Source of the DNA: Microbotryomycetes sp. JL201
Lineage: Eukaryota; Basidiomycota; Microbotryomycetes
NCBI GenBank assembly: GCA_033819885.1
Contig: JAQYUZ010000053.1
Location: 1-64,000 of the forward strand
Length of the DNA stretch: 64,000 bases
Reading direction: 5' to 3'
The notes beneath the pieces are model-generated. The model was given only the letters and a program-made list of their open reading frames with translations. It was not told the DNA's origin and did no database searches. Position numbers and translations under genes: made by a program. Below are positions 24,741 to 42,178 of this stretch, piece after piece; position 1 is the stretch's first letter, and each line of letters opens with the position of its first letter.

Positions 24741-24813
24741 CTGCCAAGGCGGTAGTGCTGCTCGTACGACCTTTAGTTGCCGCTGTTCGGGACTCGCCGC
24801 CGCCGCGGACGAC

Positions 24814-27800
24814 ATGGACTTGCCGCCGCACGCGCCTGGCGTGTACCAGCAGCGTCCGTCGCTCAGCTACTTTGTCTTCCTGACGATGTTGCTCTTCATG
24901 CTGTCCAACAACGGCAGCTCTGGCGTGACAAACGACGACCGCGCGCGCATCGAGCAACGCCTGACGGATGCGCTGCATTTACGTCAAGCAAAGCGCGAGG
25001 GTCTCGCTCAATGGCTTGGCATCGGCAACCAGACTCGCTGGGACGAAATGCACCCGACATCGAAACTGCTCGACAATGGAACACGTGTCAGCGTCAATCA
25101 GTCGTCATTTGCTCAAGTCATCCCGTTCGAGCCGCGAGACCACGTCAATGACGCTGTCCTGCCGCTGCTCAGAGACTTGCTTGACGATGATCTCACAGAC
25201 GACAGCTCACATCAAGCGTACTATGCACAAAACTTGACTGGATTCGTCAGAGGCGAATGGACGTTCGATACCGACTGGACATACGACAGGCTGCGCTTGC
25301 CCGAGAGTTACAACACGACCCAGCAGCGCGAAGAAAAGCCCGAGACAAAGGACAACAGCCCTGACGAAGCTGGCCAGAAAAGCCAGCTCGAACCGGAAGA
25401 GCCACCATCGGACAGGGTCGGCGGGCCGTTTCGCAGGCTACGAAGACGACAAGAAGGAGACGAACATGATGCTCCAGCTAGTGCCGAGGATTCTGCTGCC
25501 TCGGCTGGACCCAAACTCGTCAACGTAACCGTCACCACTAATAGGACGGAGCAACGCCATCAGTTTCCGTTTACGGCCGGCGGCAAGGTGTCCTTCAACG
25601 TCAGGGAAGAGCAGACGTCGGCTGTCGGACCAATTCTCCCACTGACGCCAGACTGGCAAGACGGCCGTTTGCTTGAAATGAGACCGGGAGGCCCTCAGGA
25701 GCCCTGGGAACAGGCAGGCCCCGTCACGTACCTGCATGCAAGTCGGCCGGATATTTAGCTCGTTGAGCTCTCATCAGCTTACACGATGCATCATGCAGGG
25801 AGAGCTCACTATGACATCAAACGATGGCGATCACGAGACAGTTCTCGATATTGAGAGCCTGCAGTAAGCAGCTCAACGTCAAGGAAGCAGCGCCGTCGTC
25901 TGACCCTGATGCATTATCCAGCTTCTTGGCTCAAGGCACAGTCTACGGCTTCGTTACGCCAACGTGGGCGAGGTCGCACCTGTTCGACTCTGTCGGTTTA
26001 CCTGCTTTTGACAAATCGTTTAAAGCAAACCTGAGCTCAGTCGCGGCAGGCCATGGCGTACTCAGAGAAGTCGACAGGCGTATTGCGCGAGACGTACAAG
26101 AGCTCGAAGAGGGTACGTGGATCACTAGAGAAGACAACAGCGCGGTGGCGCCCGGAGAAGACGATGCATCTTCAACGACGGTATCGAGGTCTGCTCCGGA
26201 ATGCATTTTTGCCCTCTATGGAGCGCTTCGACCGATGCCTCCTTCGTATCCTCCGAATGCCTACGCCGAGTACTACCGCAATCTGTTCCATCCAACGGGA
26301 AGCAGTGTGCCGAGCCCGCCTACGCCGATCATCGACTTTGTCCTGTACAGTGACAATTGTGGGCTGGTCTTGTCCGGTCACGCAGAAGTTCTCTCGACAT
26401 CGCGGTTATGGAATCACGCGACCAATTATGCCCTGCTGACGGGGTTGAGTCAGCTGGCTATTCTGCTGTTGCTTGTCAGACAAATGGAACGTGGCGGCCC
26501 TGGAAGCACCGCAAAACTTGCTCATACGACAATTGCAGTGCAAGCAGCAGTCGACGCGTATTTCTTTGTAAGTCAAGCTGACGCCGCGCTTGTCCAAACA
26601 CCGGTCTGACGAGATTCTCAGATCATTCAGTTCACCGTCGGGATCGTGACGAGTAAGCTCAGCTCTTGCGGCTTTGCAAGACGTATGTCTGACAAGATAC
26701 TGCAGACAATCGCTCGTCTATGCCTTTACTTGCGCCCGCGTTCTTTGCACTCGTGTCATCGCTCGTATTCGGGATGCGTTACGCATCATCGATCCGTGCC
26801 GCCGCGCCGCCACTGATACCAAGGAGACCCATTGCCTCACCGGCCCCTCCTCCTCCAACTGCCCAGCAGCTTGCTGCGAGAGCTGCCGAGGCTCGAGCCA
26901 GTTCGGCTGACGAGGAAGAGACCGCTCCCCTTGTTGTCGCACCATTGCCTGCGACTGAAGAAGAGTCTGACCTGCCATACCGTGAGTCGGGCGACCTCGA
27001 ACCCTAGATCACCCACTGAACTAGGTTGTGCTACAGTTTTCTTTGGAATTGTTGTTGCGGTTTTGCTCGTGTCTATCATTTTCATTTGGGGTTGGCTGGC
27101 GTTCTTGATCGTCCTCATCTATTCGTATTGGAGTGAGTGCGACATTGTGACTGGGAAGCGAAGGTGGCCTGACCGGATCTTTGCAGTCCCTCAAATCGTT
27201 CTAAACGTCCAGCGTGGCGCTGCGAGACAGACGCTCAGACGAGAATACATAATTGGCACGACGATCGCAAGGCTCGTCCTTCCGGTCTACCTTTGGGGCT
27301 ACAAGGACAATGTTTTGGCTCTCGAACCTAGTCGTGAGTTTGCTACAAGTTGCTGACCAGGAACTCGAAGTTGAATCAGTTTCGAACAGCCTGGATTCTG
27401 GCCCTAGTGCTGTACTCGACTGTTCAAGCAGGCATCCTGCTCGCTCAAGATTCGCGGTTTGGGGCAAGATTCTTTTTGCCGCGAGCAGTGCAAAAGTGGT
27501 TCGCGCTGGCCCAACATGAAACTTGGGACTACCATCCCGTACTGGTAACAGGTCTATTGTCGACGACTCCTGCGGAGCTCGAAGCTGGCTCGACCTCGAG
27601 CTCGATCAAGCCACGCGACGTGCTGGACTCTGACGGCAAGCACGCCAAAGAAGATTGTCCGATTTGCTTGTCGAAAGTTCAGATCGTGCCTTCAAAGCAG
27701 GACGAGCTCGATGGAAACGATGTCAACAAACTCAAGTGGTCCTACATGGTTCCACCTTGCGGTCACATTGCCCATTCGGAATGTTTGGAACATTGGTTAG

Positions 27801-27850
27801 AAGTCAAGAGTCAGTGTCCGGTCTGTCGAGCGAGGTTACCGCCTTTGTAG
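24814..27850 (+). CDS. DSC1: RING E3 ligase of the Dsc/Tul1 membrane complex
   Basis: Dsc1 (Tul1 in budding yeast) is the catalytic subunit of the Golgi/endosome Dsc ubiquitin ligase, which marks membrane proteins and, in many fungi, activates SREBP. The N-terminus has a membrane segment (LSYFVFLTMLLFML). A long lumenal domain follows with several N-glycosylation sites (NGT, NQS, NLT, NTT), a Gly-Glu-Trp-Thr-Phe region and a YLH/GELT junction. Membrane spans around LSQLAILLLLVRQ and VVAVLLVSIIFIWGW come next, and a C-terminal RING-H2 with CPICL, CGHIAHSEC and CPVCRARLPPL. Many short introns interrupt the second half. The YLH/GELT junction needs a GC-AG intron at 25738-25798 (donor GCAAGT); the nearby GT donors break the frame or the conserved sequence. 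Confidence 0.92.
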
Positions 27851-27966
27851 AAGGAAGAACCTCTTGTACCACTCAGGATTTTGTTTGCGTACTGTCTTGT
27901 TGACAACATTTTTTTGAGACTCTTCCAATCGCTTTCTAAAAGTGGAACCTCGCACGCGTTGCACCA

Positions 27967-33308
<5,342 letters not shown>

Positions 33309-33392
33309 GGCCGAGGTGAAGGGCGGCTGCGCTCAGCGCCGACGGTCCGCGTGTGGGGGAAACGGAAACGGTTGCTCTCGCGGCGCACGCGC

Positions 33393-36126
33393 ATGGACAT
33401 CCCGCCACCGCCACCGAGGCATCCTTCTGTTGCGGCACGCATCGCTCATGCGGCGCCTGCACCTAAAGCAGCAGCTGCAGCGGGCACACCACCCACGTCA
33501 TCGCTGCCACCGCCTCCGTCGTCTCGTTCTTCGCTCCTGCAGCCGCTTCAGACAAGTGTGGGCAACAGTAGCGGTCCTACAGCTATCACGCTTGAGCCAC
33601 CTACACCTGTGACCCCAGCACGACCCCAAGCAGTCGCGTCGACGAGCGACAACATCCAAATCCTTGACGATGCGCATCAGCAAACGGTCTCGCCTGCCAC
33701 GAGCACAGCGTCGAGCGATACCAGCGACTTGGAGTCCGACTCTGAGTCTGACTCGGAACCGGAGGATGATCCAACGGACGACCGCACACAGGAAGCTGTC
33801 CTAAGACGAGTGGCGAGCGAAATCATTCAGCAATCACCCACGGACGAGCCAGAAGGCTGGTCCAGCGGAATCGGAGGCTGGTCTGGGCTGAGGAGACGAG
33901 TCACACTGCGCCAAACAACCGAGACGCCGTTCCGCAACGGCCAGGACTCCTCGCCACCACCGAAACCGCTGTCTCCACAAGAGGAAGAACTGCGGCTCGC
34001 ACTTGAGGAGCTGGAAGACGTCGAGGTCGCTACATTCTTGTCCAGGGCCAGCAAGCGCATGAGCCAAGTCAATATCCTTCCTCAGCCTGTGGCGCCAGTA
34101 TACCCGGAACGCGCCAATTTCACCACTGACGGCAAGACAGACTGGGTCGCTTTCGGTATCGCGGTAAGCTCACCTTGGAGCTAGCACAGACCGAATTGTC
34201 AGACGTCTATCCGCAGTACGCCATGACGCTCGCTGAAGTGTACTGCCCGCCTGCACTCCTCGCTCCTCCTCGGCGCGAGGATCTGAGCATCAAATTTCTG
34301 AGGGGAGAACTGGAGCGCCTCTATATCATTGCCCCTCCGGCTCGAGTCAATGACATCCTGACAGAAGAGCTGTCAGCAATTTGGCGGTGGGAGAGCCCTG
34401 CTACTTGGAAGTGGCTTGCCGTGAGCTCAGCACGAGGTCCTTTGACCACGCTCTGATTCGTGTTCCCCTCTAGTTATACTCGACTCTATGGCTCTTGGAC
34501 CTGATCCCTATGTTGCCTTTTGCCTACCTGGCGTACCGCATTCTGCGAGTCCGAATGTATCCGCCAGACGCACAAGAGTTGCTCACGGAATCATCAATAC
34601 GGGCCCTCCGCACCGAACAGGCAGCCAAACTGTCGAAACAGCTGAAAGCTACGCATGCCTCGGGATACGCCGGTATGGCGCTTGCGGGGGCCAAAGGTCT
34701 TGTATCTCAGATCAGGAAACGAGCTGGGTCTTCTGCCACTATTGGCACTCGTGGAGCGCTAGCGTCAGCTTTGGAAGCAAGTGCTACTGTCGGAGGTCTT
34801 GGAGGCGTTAGATTGCCTGGAAGAGACGGAGCTCCTCTGCGACAAGACTCGGCCTCGTCGTCGCAAGAAGGGGAAGGCGGAAGCAAGAAAGACGTTGATG
34901 CGGATGACAGCGAGGACGTTTCTTTGTTCCAAGTACTGCGCGACATGGCGCGGACAGCGGGTCCCTCGGGGCAAGACTTGCTCGAGCAGACTGCTGATCT
35001 TGGAGAAAAAATAAAAAAGTAAGAATGCGAGAAGCCGGAGCAGCCGAAATTGCTCACGGACGTCTGCAGCGTTATATTGCATCCCGAGCACCCCTCGGTT
35101 CCCATGGTTCTGGTCCGCTTAGGGGCGTTATGTCTTATTCTAGTCGTAACACCGGCTTGGTTCCAACTCAAAGTGTTTTGGCTCTACCTTGGCATCGAAT
35201 TCTTCGCCCTGTGGAAACTCCGCGAGCTTTTCCCCCGGTACCGCAGGGCATTGACTCCGGTTTGGTAGGAACGCCGAGACGGGCTAAAAGAAATTTCAGG
35301 CTCATGAGTTTGACTTTGCAGGTGGATATTCCTGGGTGCTCCAACTGACTCGCAACTTGCCGCATTCATTATGCGCAAACGCCATCTGCAGCAAAAGCCA
35401 ATCTTGGGACGCAAAACGCTCAAGCGCAAGGCACACAAGTTCCAGCGGCTTGAAAGCCTCCCAAACGACTCTAGCTCTTCTCTGGGCGTGCTTGGAACAC
35501 GGTCGCGCAGCAGCAGCATCGCTTCAGGTGACAGCAAATTCCCGTCGAGGTCGAGCACCTTAGAGGAAGTGACCAATCCAGTTCTAGCTTGTGAGGATCT
35601 CGTCGTTGGCTTGCTACGAGCGCTCTTGTGCTCAAGGCTTGCTTCGTAGCCCACTTTGCGTTGCACATGGCGGTTCCAGGAGAGCTCGTCGTTACGGCGG
35701 AGCACGTTAAATTTGTCGCCATGCGACAGCTCCGCACAATAGCGCCTGGCTTGCACAAGATGGCACGAAAATGGGACAAATATCAAAAGAGGCGTGACCG
35801 AGGCAAGCAAGCAGAGGAACCGGGCTCCGATGCCGCTAGGTTAGCGAGAACACGTACTCTGAAGGTGAAGGACGGCTACGAGGTCAAGATCAAGATCCTT
35901 GACCTCGTCGGTGTCCGAAAAGACAGGAGTAAATTAGATCTCCTTGAAGGCATCACCGTCACGGATAAACGAGGCAAGGTGGGTTCGTAAACGATCTGAT
36001 GTCCTCGACCGCCCCACTCAACTTGTTTGCATGGATTAGGAATGGAAGTTCACGAATGTCTCTCGGCGAGATGAGGCTTTCAATCGTATCGTATCGTTGA
36101 CGCCTTCGACCCTCAAAGCATCATAG
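33393..36126 (+). CDS. GRAM-domain membrane protein
   Basis: Family not firmly recognised. The N-terminal 250 residues are Pro/Ser/Ala-rich with acidic Ser-Asp-Glu repeats. A conserved middle part (LELAQTELSDVYPQ, ERLYIIAPPARVND, ESPATWKW) leads into a hydrophobic pair with LDLIPMLPFAYLAYRI. A second hydrophobic segment, LCLILVVTPAWFQLKVFW, comes after an acidic linker. The C-terminal GRAM-type PH fold shows PGELVVTAEHVKF, IKILDLVGVRKD, GITVTDKRGK and WKFTNVSRRDEAFNRIV. GRAM domains bind phosphoinositides or sterols at membrane contact sites, so a contact-site or endosomal role is possible but inferred. The start is ATG 33393, 84 bp from the divergent ABC transporter start. The stop is 24 bp from the FAS1 gene's stop. 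Confidence 0.72.
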
Positions 36127-36150
36127 ATTGCATTCACAAACATTCACGTC

Positions 36151-37273
36151 CTAGACAAGCGCTTTCTCAATGACTTGGACCATGATGCCGTTCGTTAGCA
36201 CGTCTCGCTGCACCAGTGGCACTGTGACAGTGGCCGAGGTAATGTGCTCTCTGCTGACAGAGCCCGTCAAACCCCCTACAGTCTCGAAGGGTTGCGGCGA
36301 AGGGCCTAAGACGACACGATACGACACCAAGTGTGTCTCCAAAAAGCTCTGCGGAATTCCTTTGAACGATGCAAAGGCCGCGTCAAAGTTTGCAGGAAGC
36401 AGCAACGTGTAGTCTGGAAGAGACGATCTTATGAGCTGCCGCAAGCCGACCGCAACGTCATGGACGCACCACGAGAATTCTCCAGCTCCGCAGCGAGAGG
36501 CACTTTGGCAACAAGGTCCGGCCAGCTCGTGACGCCCAGACTTGCCAGTGTTGCCGAGAGACTCTGCGGCTCGTACAGAAAATCTTTGCCTCCTACGACA
36601 TGTGCGACGACTCCTGGCTTGGCACCCATGTTTGGTGTCTTGATCTCTGCGTTGCGTACTAAGTGGGACTGTCAGCATTTTCTCACAATCTCAAGCCGGC
36701 TTTTTTTCCCGCTCACGTCCGGCGTAGAATGTGCCGTTCACGAGAGCGTCACTCTCGACCGCGAAGGACTGATCCCGACGGAAAGCAATTTGGAGTGGCC
36801 AGTCTCCTGCAGGTGACTTTTTGATAGAGTTGAGCAGCACAGTCTGGCCGTCAGCGACGGCTGAAGTATTCAGGTTCGTATCAAAGACTGTGGCGAGGAG
36901 TCAGTCAAGGCACGAGTGCTTTTGCCTCGACCGAATGCTTACACAGGTACTGAAATGTTTCCGTGAACCATTCAGACCACTGCGATGTCATAAGACTATC
37001 GACTTCGGTCGTGTTGACGCCCAGCCGAGAAAGCTCAACGTCCCAAAGCGCATTGTTGGGCACTACGATGGTGAGCGATTTCTGGGCATACTTTTCGAGA
37101 CTGGATACTATGACTTCCGGCTTTGCGAGCTGAATGTAGGCAGCAAATCCAGTAGTGCCTTTGCCTTGCAAGCCATTGACCGAGCGTACGAGCGTGTCAG
37201 CCTGTCGGTGATACTTGCTAGCGTACGCGTGTCCAGCCAAGCAAGCTCCCAGCACTGCACTCGAGACCTTCAT
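36151..37273 (-). CDS. Secreted fasciclin (FAS1)-like protein
   Basis: FAS1 domains occur in secreted or surface proteins involved in adhesion. The start MKVSSAVLGACLAG at 37273 is a clear signal peptide, with a likely cleavage after AYAS. The first region contains LTIVVPNNALWD, matching the FAS1 H1 block. Later sequence has YTLLLPANFDAAFASFKGIPQSFLETHLVSY, another H1/H2-like pattern, and the ending NGIMVQVIEKALV resembles the closing strand of a FAS1 domain. Two or three short introns interrupt it. Whether two complete FAS1 domains are present cannot be settled by eye. No GPI signal is evident at the end. Confidence 0.75.
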
Positions 37274-37989
37274 CTTGGTCAAAAAAAAAGTCACGCCAGC
37301 GTCAGTCAGACCCTTTTTTCTCCTTCCGACATCGGAATGCTCAGTCCTTCCAATGTACGTGCCCCGTGTATGTGCAAAGCAGATTAGAGCGATGCTGTAC
37401 TGCGGAGAAAGTCGCGCATTAGCAGAGTGCGGCATATGCGCTGCGCTAGCGGGCTTGTTTTCGCTGTCGTGCCGGATTTGCATCAGCACCAGAACGTGGG
37501 GCACATATTACCGGCGTCAAGACTGACTTTTCGTTCCCCCGAGCAGTCGGTCTTCAGCTCGTAGTGGCTTGATGAGGGCATCACGATTACCCCGCGGAGC
37601 CGCGCCTCCCGAGCCAATGCAGCAGCGTAGCTCGCTACATCCTTCAAGCAGTGGTGAGGGGAGTGTGGCTTTGCTGTTTGTCAATGTGCCAACCGGAGGA
37701 CCGTGCACCGTCTGTGGCGATGATCTTTTCGGAGTGGCGATCTGATCTGATCAGATAAAACCGCGCAAACTGCTCGCCTGGGGCTAAAAATAGGCTCTTT
37801 GTTCAAACGCACGGACCGAATGGCCCCACGACAGTTCTGCACAAACTTGCGTCAAAATGGCCGAAGATCAAGGCTGCTCGCCTTTCCAGGCACGCAATCT
37901 CGGGCTTTTCGGGCACTTCGCCGCGCAAGAGCAAAATCAGAGAAAAGGCGTTGTCTCGAGCACGAGTTCTTGCTCAAGTCGCCAACGAC
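37274..37989. other. Divergent upstream region of the FAS1 and ferric reductase genes
   Basis: This 716-bp region between two outward-facing starts holds the GATA palindrome at 37745-37758. No further gene was supported. Confidence 0.6.
37745..37758 (+). promoter_or_regulatory. Palindromic GATA site matching the siderophore/iron GATA repressor consensus
   Basis: ATCTGATCAGAT (37745-37756) is a perfect 12-bp palindrome. Its right half extends to ATCAGATAA (37750-37758), an exact match to ATCWGATAA, the extended site reported for the fungal iron-responsive GATA repressors (Urbs1/SreA/Fep1 family). It lies about 230 bp before the ferric reductase ATG. Iron repression is inference from site identity and position. 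Confidence 0.6.
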
Positions 37990-40509
37990 ATGAAAGCCTT
38001 GACCGTGGAGGACGTTCAAGCCCTCTCCTCACTATACGATGTTCACAAGGACATCGTGACCCGAGCGGATCGCGTAAGCCAGAGCTCGAGCTTGAGCGGA
38101 CGCTCGCCGACCAAACGACTGAGCGGCTCTCGTGTACAGTATGGTACATATATGCGCCAGATTCATCTACAGTCATACGTTACCCGCCGGTTTAACGCGT
38201 CAGTTCCTCTTCCTCAAAGACACGTGACTGGCCTGCTGACATCTGGTTCGGCAGATTCTATGTACCCAACCTTTTCAAGTAGGCCGGGTCCGTTTTCTCG
38301 TGATGGAGCTTGTGTGCTGATACTCCCGTGCAAGTATAATTTTGTGGGCTTGCGTCGGTTTCCTGATTTTTGCTGCCTGCGGTCTTCGGCTCGCTCGAGC
38401 GGTTGGAGGTCCTCACCTCACCCAGTTTCGACGAGCCAGGACGGCGCTCGTGAAGCACCTGTGGCTCTCCTCAGCAACCGGGCAGAATGCCTCTGCACCC
38501 GTGCTCGTGTTTGGGTCCCGGTGGCTGTCGCTTCAAATCCCGCTTCGCATTCACTCGCTCATTGTGTTTGCATACATTGCGGCAAATTTAGTTGTCGTCT
38601 TTGCGTTCTACACGACGTACACGCCGAATATCTTCTGGCCTGAACTCGGCTATCCTTTTGCTCAACACCTTCGGTATTTTGCTGACCGGACAGGCATTCT
38701 TGCCCTTGGCGCCACAGTAAGATTCAGATTGAGTTCGTCTTGGGCACGATAGATTGACTGACACAGGGTACGACAGCCATTAGCCATCCTTCTCGCGGGT
38801 CGCAATTCGCCACTCGGCATCTTGACGGGCGCAAGCTTTTCGACTTTGCAGATCTATCATCGCTGGGTTGCGCGAACAATATACTTTCATGGAGTTGCTC
38901 ATGGAGTCGCGTGTGAGGCGATGCACCACGATGCCACAGCGTGCCATTTGCTGATCATCGAAAGCAGTCTCCGTTGTCGAATGGCTCTCGAGCACCAAGA
39001 AGAACAACTACATCGAGTCTTTCGAGGACGCATACTGGAATTGGGGAGTGGCTGTAAGCGCTGCAATTTTCTGTAAACTTACGTAGCTAAGAACAACGCC
39101 GTGACGCAGGCTCTTGTCGGTGGCGGCTTGCTTGCTTTCGCATCGTTGCGCCGAATTCGCGAGATTGCATACGAGTTCTTCTTGATTAGCCATATCGTTG
39201 GCGCAATAGTTTGGGTCGTCGGGTGCTATTATCACGTGTATCTGCTCCGCAATGACTGGTACCTTCTCAAGTTTATTTACGCGTCAGTCACCTGTAAAAA
39301 CTGCCTCAAGCTTATCCAGCTGACAGTCGTTGCTCTTTCTGATGCAGCACGATCGCAGTATGGGGTTTCGATCGGCTTTGTCGACTGGCTCGGATTGCCT
39401 ACCTCAACCTGTCATTCACCCGCAAATCGCGACAAGTGCAATCCGCCGAGGCGCTCGTTCTTCCTGGCAAAGCTTACACTCGTGTACGCATCAAGATGGC
39501 TCGTCCTTGGCCCAGGAACTTGGATCTGCCGGGCTCGTACGTATTCTTGTCAAGTCCAAGCGTCAAGGCGTGGCAGTCGCATCCGTTCTCGATCGCACTT
39601 CCGACCGACATGCCAGCTCAATCGTCCGGCTCGATTTGTTCAACGCCAAGCACGTCAAATCAGGACAAGGTTTCGTACAGTGAAGACCAACATGTCTCGT
39701 CCGAGCTCGAAGACGCGAGGCGGACGTTTGAAGTTGTCGTCAAGACACATTCGGGCTTTACACGCGATCTTGTCGAATTCCACGATCGCTCCGGCAACAA
39801 GAATGACGTTGAATCTGCCGAGACGTCTGTCACTGCCGTATATCGCCCAGTCCGAGTTTGGGTTGATGGACCGTACGGTCCGACGAACGACCTGTCGAGC
39901 TTTGAGCACATCGTATTGTTTGCTGGCGGTTCTGGTATCACCGTGTCCATCTCTCACCTTGCCAGACTGGCCAAACAAGCCTGCACAGGAGATCTTTTTA
40001 CTCGAAAAGTTGATCTCATCTGGGCGATTCCGGATACTGGCGAGTTTGCAGAAAGGCCTCTTCACGAACTCAAAATCGGACAAAGGCTGATTCAAGTAAT
40101 GCCTGATCACACAGAACCTCTTTGCTTGCTAGAATCGATGCTCGCCCGCCTCGTGCTTTTTTTGCCATCGGGTTGCTTGACCGTTAACGTCCACGTCACC
40201 GCCCGAGACTGTGCCTCAAAATTTGCCGACAACTTGTCAACGCAGTTTCCAGTCTTGCACTCGGTCATCGCCCGCTCTTCAGAGAAACAATCGAGCTCGA
40301 TCAAAACCGGCAGGCCGATAGCGTCTGTGTACCTAGACGAGGCCTTGTCATCAGTCGACGGCGCAAATAATCTCACGAAAGTGGCAGTTTCGGCTTGCGG
40401 TCCTCCGACTCTGCTCGATGACGCAAGACTGGCCGTCAAACACAGGCTTGATGGAGTGGCTTGGACGTGCGACTCGCTCGTGTACCATGACGAGCTGTTC
40501 ACTTGGTGA
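37990..40509 (+). CDS. Ferric reductase (FRE/NOX-type transmembrane flavocytochrome)
   Basis: This enzyme would reduce extracellular Fe(III) or Cu(II) with cytosolic NADPH for uptake. Exon 1 begins MKALTVEDVQALSS at 37990. Later exons give DWPADIWFGRFYVPNLF, then membrane segments IILWACVGFLIFAACGL and HSLIVFAYIAANLVVVF, and the ferric reductase core LLAGRNSPLGILTGASFSTLQIYHRWVARTIYFHGVAHG with bis-haem His candidates. EFFLISHIVGAIVWVVGCYYHVY supplies the second pair. The FAD site is SHPFSIALP and the NADPH site is LFAGGSGIT. The last part, ending HDELFTW at 40509, carries the C-terminal ACGPPTLLDDA motif. Several short introns. Upstream lies an iron-type GATA palindrome. Confidence 0.9.
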
Positions 40510-40667
40510 AATGGCGTAAATTGCGGTTGCTGCATTAAGATAAAGAATTGCTATGGATACGTAAGAGTAGTACTGATTGGTAAGAGTCTGGGTGAGACGT
40601 GCTATGAACAACTTTGAAACGATAAATTGCGAGGAGAAAGTGTCTGTCGATGACGATAAATCGTTAC

Positions 40668-42178
40668 TTATGCAAGGATGGCGACAAGTGCAAAGAGAGT
40701 GGTTGCAAATGCGAGAGAGGGAGCGACTGGCAACGCAATCGCGCCAGAAGTTGGAGCTGTCGGATCGTTCGTGGCGGCCTCGGCGGAAGCCATCGGCGTC
40801 GGTGCCGACGAAACATCCGACGATGCCGGGGGTGATGCGACCGGCGCTATCACCACGGAACTGCCGAGGGTGAAAGTGGCTGTGGCCGACGCGGTCGAAG
40901 CACTTTCGTCGTCAACGGCCTCGGACGGCGCGACCGGGGCAGTCAAAGTTGGTTGAACGCCCATGTTTGGCCGCCCAATCACTGTCGTATCACCTCCAAT
41001 AACATACGTAATAGGTCTCGCTTCGATCTGTCGCTCGGTTGCTGTCGAGGCTGAAACGTCGACAACGTCTTCGGGTGGACCAGTGCCGACGATAGTAAAC
41101 AAAGGCGAAGTGTTTCCGCTCGATCCTAGGATCAGCAGGTACGTGTCGCGTGTTGTGATGTTTGTGGGCAAGGTGATGGTCACGCTGTAAGGCTCTTGAT
41201 AGAGCTGGACCGTGGCGAGAGGGTGCGCTGGAGAATCGTCTGAAGTGCATTAGCAGGCGGTCTTTTGCGGTAACTTGAACAGATCAGACACACCTATATC
41301 AAGGTTGAAGCCAGGCTTGACGGCAGACAGAAAACCAAGCGTGATGTTTGCCGTTTGAGGAATTTGCGCCGGGTCAAAAGGTGGCGCCGTTCCACTGGCG
41401 TTTGCAGAACATGTCAAAAATGATTGTCACAGACGGTTTGTCGATTTCCGTCCGGATGAGGAGACAGGTTGGGCCAAGACACAAGTGAAAAGTTTTTTTT
41501 TTGTGTCAGCGTCATTGCCTCGGCCTCTGACGAACGAGGCAATGCAGCCGTGACTCACTTCCTGAAGGTGCGGTAGATCGATGGACCAGTGTCATAGTGG
41601 AATTGAGAGTGCGACAGAGGGAAGGGTGCAGGCAGTCAGCACTGTGGAATGTATGCACAGACAGCGCATATACGCAGCGCCATGAGAGGACGCTAAGGCC
41701 AGCGCGGGGCCGCGCCCAGAAGCGGCGGGGACGAACGAACGAACGAGACGAGACGAGACGCGTCGCGGAGCGCCGAGCCGTCGTGCACGCTCTACGCCGC
41801 CAGAGCACTCGCCAAGACGCGGGGCAGCTCGTACACACTGTGACACCAAGTGCCAGCTCGTTGCAATGTAGCGCTAGTGCTCTGCTCGCGTGCAAAGGCC
41901 GTCCAAGAGCGCAGGCTGCGAACGCGGCAAACTGACCATGCAACGTCGACCGGCTGCCCTTCCAGCCAGACTTGGTCCTTGACTGGCGAGGTGATTCGAG
42001 GAAAGTACGAGATCAGGTTGGACACGGGCTGCAGCGAGTAGTCGTCGCCGAGCGCCGACGGCGCGACGTCGGCCAGGCGACGGACGTCTGCCTGCGCGTC
42101 ACTCAGCACAGGACGCGCGTCAACAGACAGCACGGCCGTCAACAGCGCCAGCAGGCTGACGGGCAGCGCGGAGAGCAT
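40668..42178 (-). CDS. Kre9/Knh1-like Ser/Thr-rich GPI-anchored protein
   Basis: These secreted proteins are linked to beta-1,6-glucan or general cell-wall assembly. The start is MLSALPVSLLALLTAVLS at 42178, a signal peptide (an in-frame ATG at 42202 also exists). The mature part begins ITSPVKDQVWLEGQPVDVA, the Kre9-type N-terminal signature. ANITLGFLSAVKPGFNLDI, then LATVQLYQ and YLLILGSSGNTSPLFTIV complete the domain, followed by a Ser/Thr/Ala/Pro-rich stalk. The hydrophobic end SLAFATTLFALVAILA is a GPI attachment signal. The first intron is unusually long, 41395-41936 (542 nt), and joins GTT GCA TG to T GGA ACG. The second joins NLDI to DDSPAHP. Confidence 0.82.
41725..41765. repeat. ACGA/GACGA microsatellite in a long intron
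   Basis: Tandem ACGA units followed by GACGA units lie within the 542-nt first intron of the Kre9-like gene. It is a simple repeat with no coding function seen. Confidence 0.7.

Noticed and set aside
37720-37790. Possible small RNA or hairpin gene at the GATA palindrome
   Set aside because: The palindrome has no loop or extended stem and is better explained as a dimeric protein-binding site.
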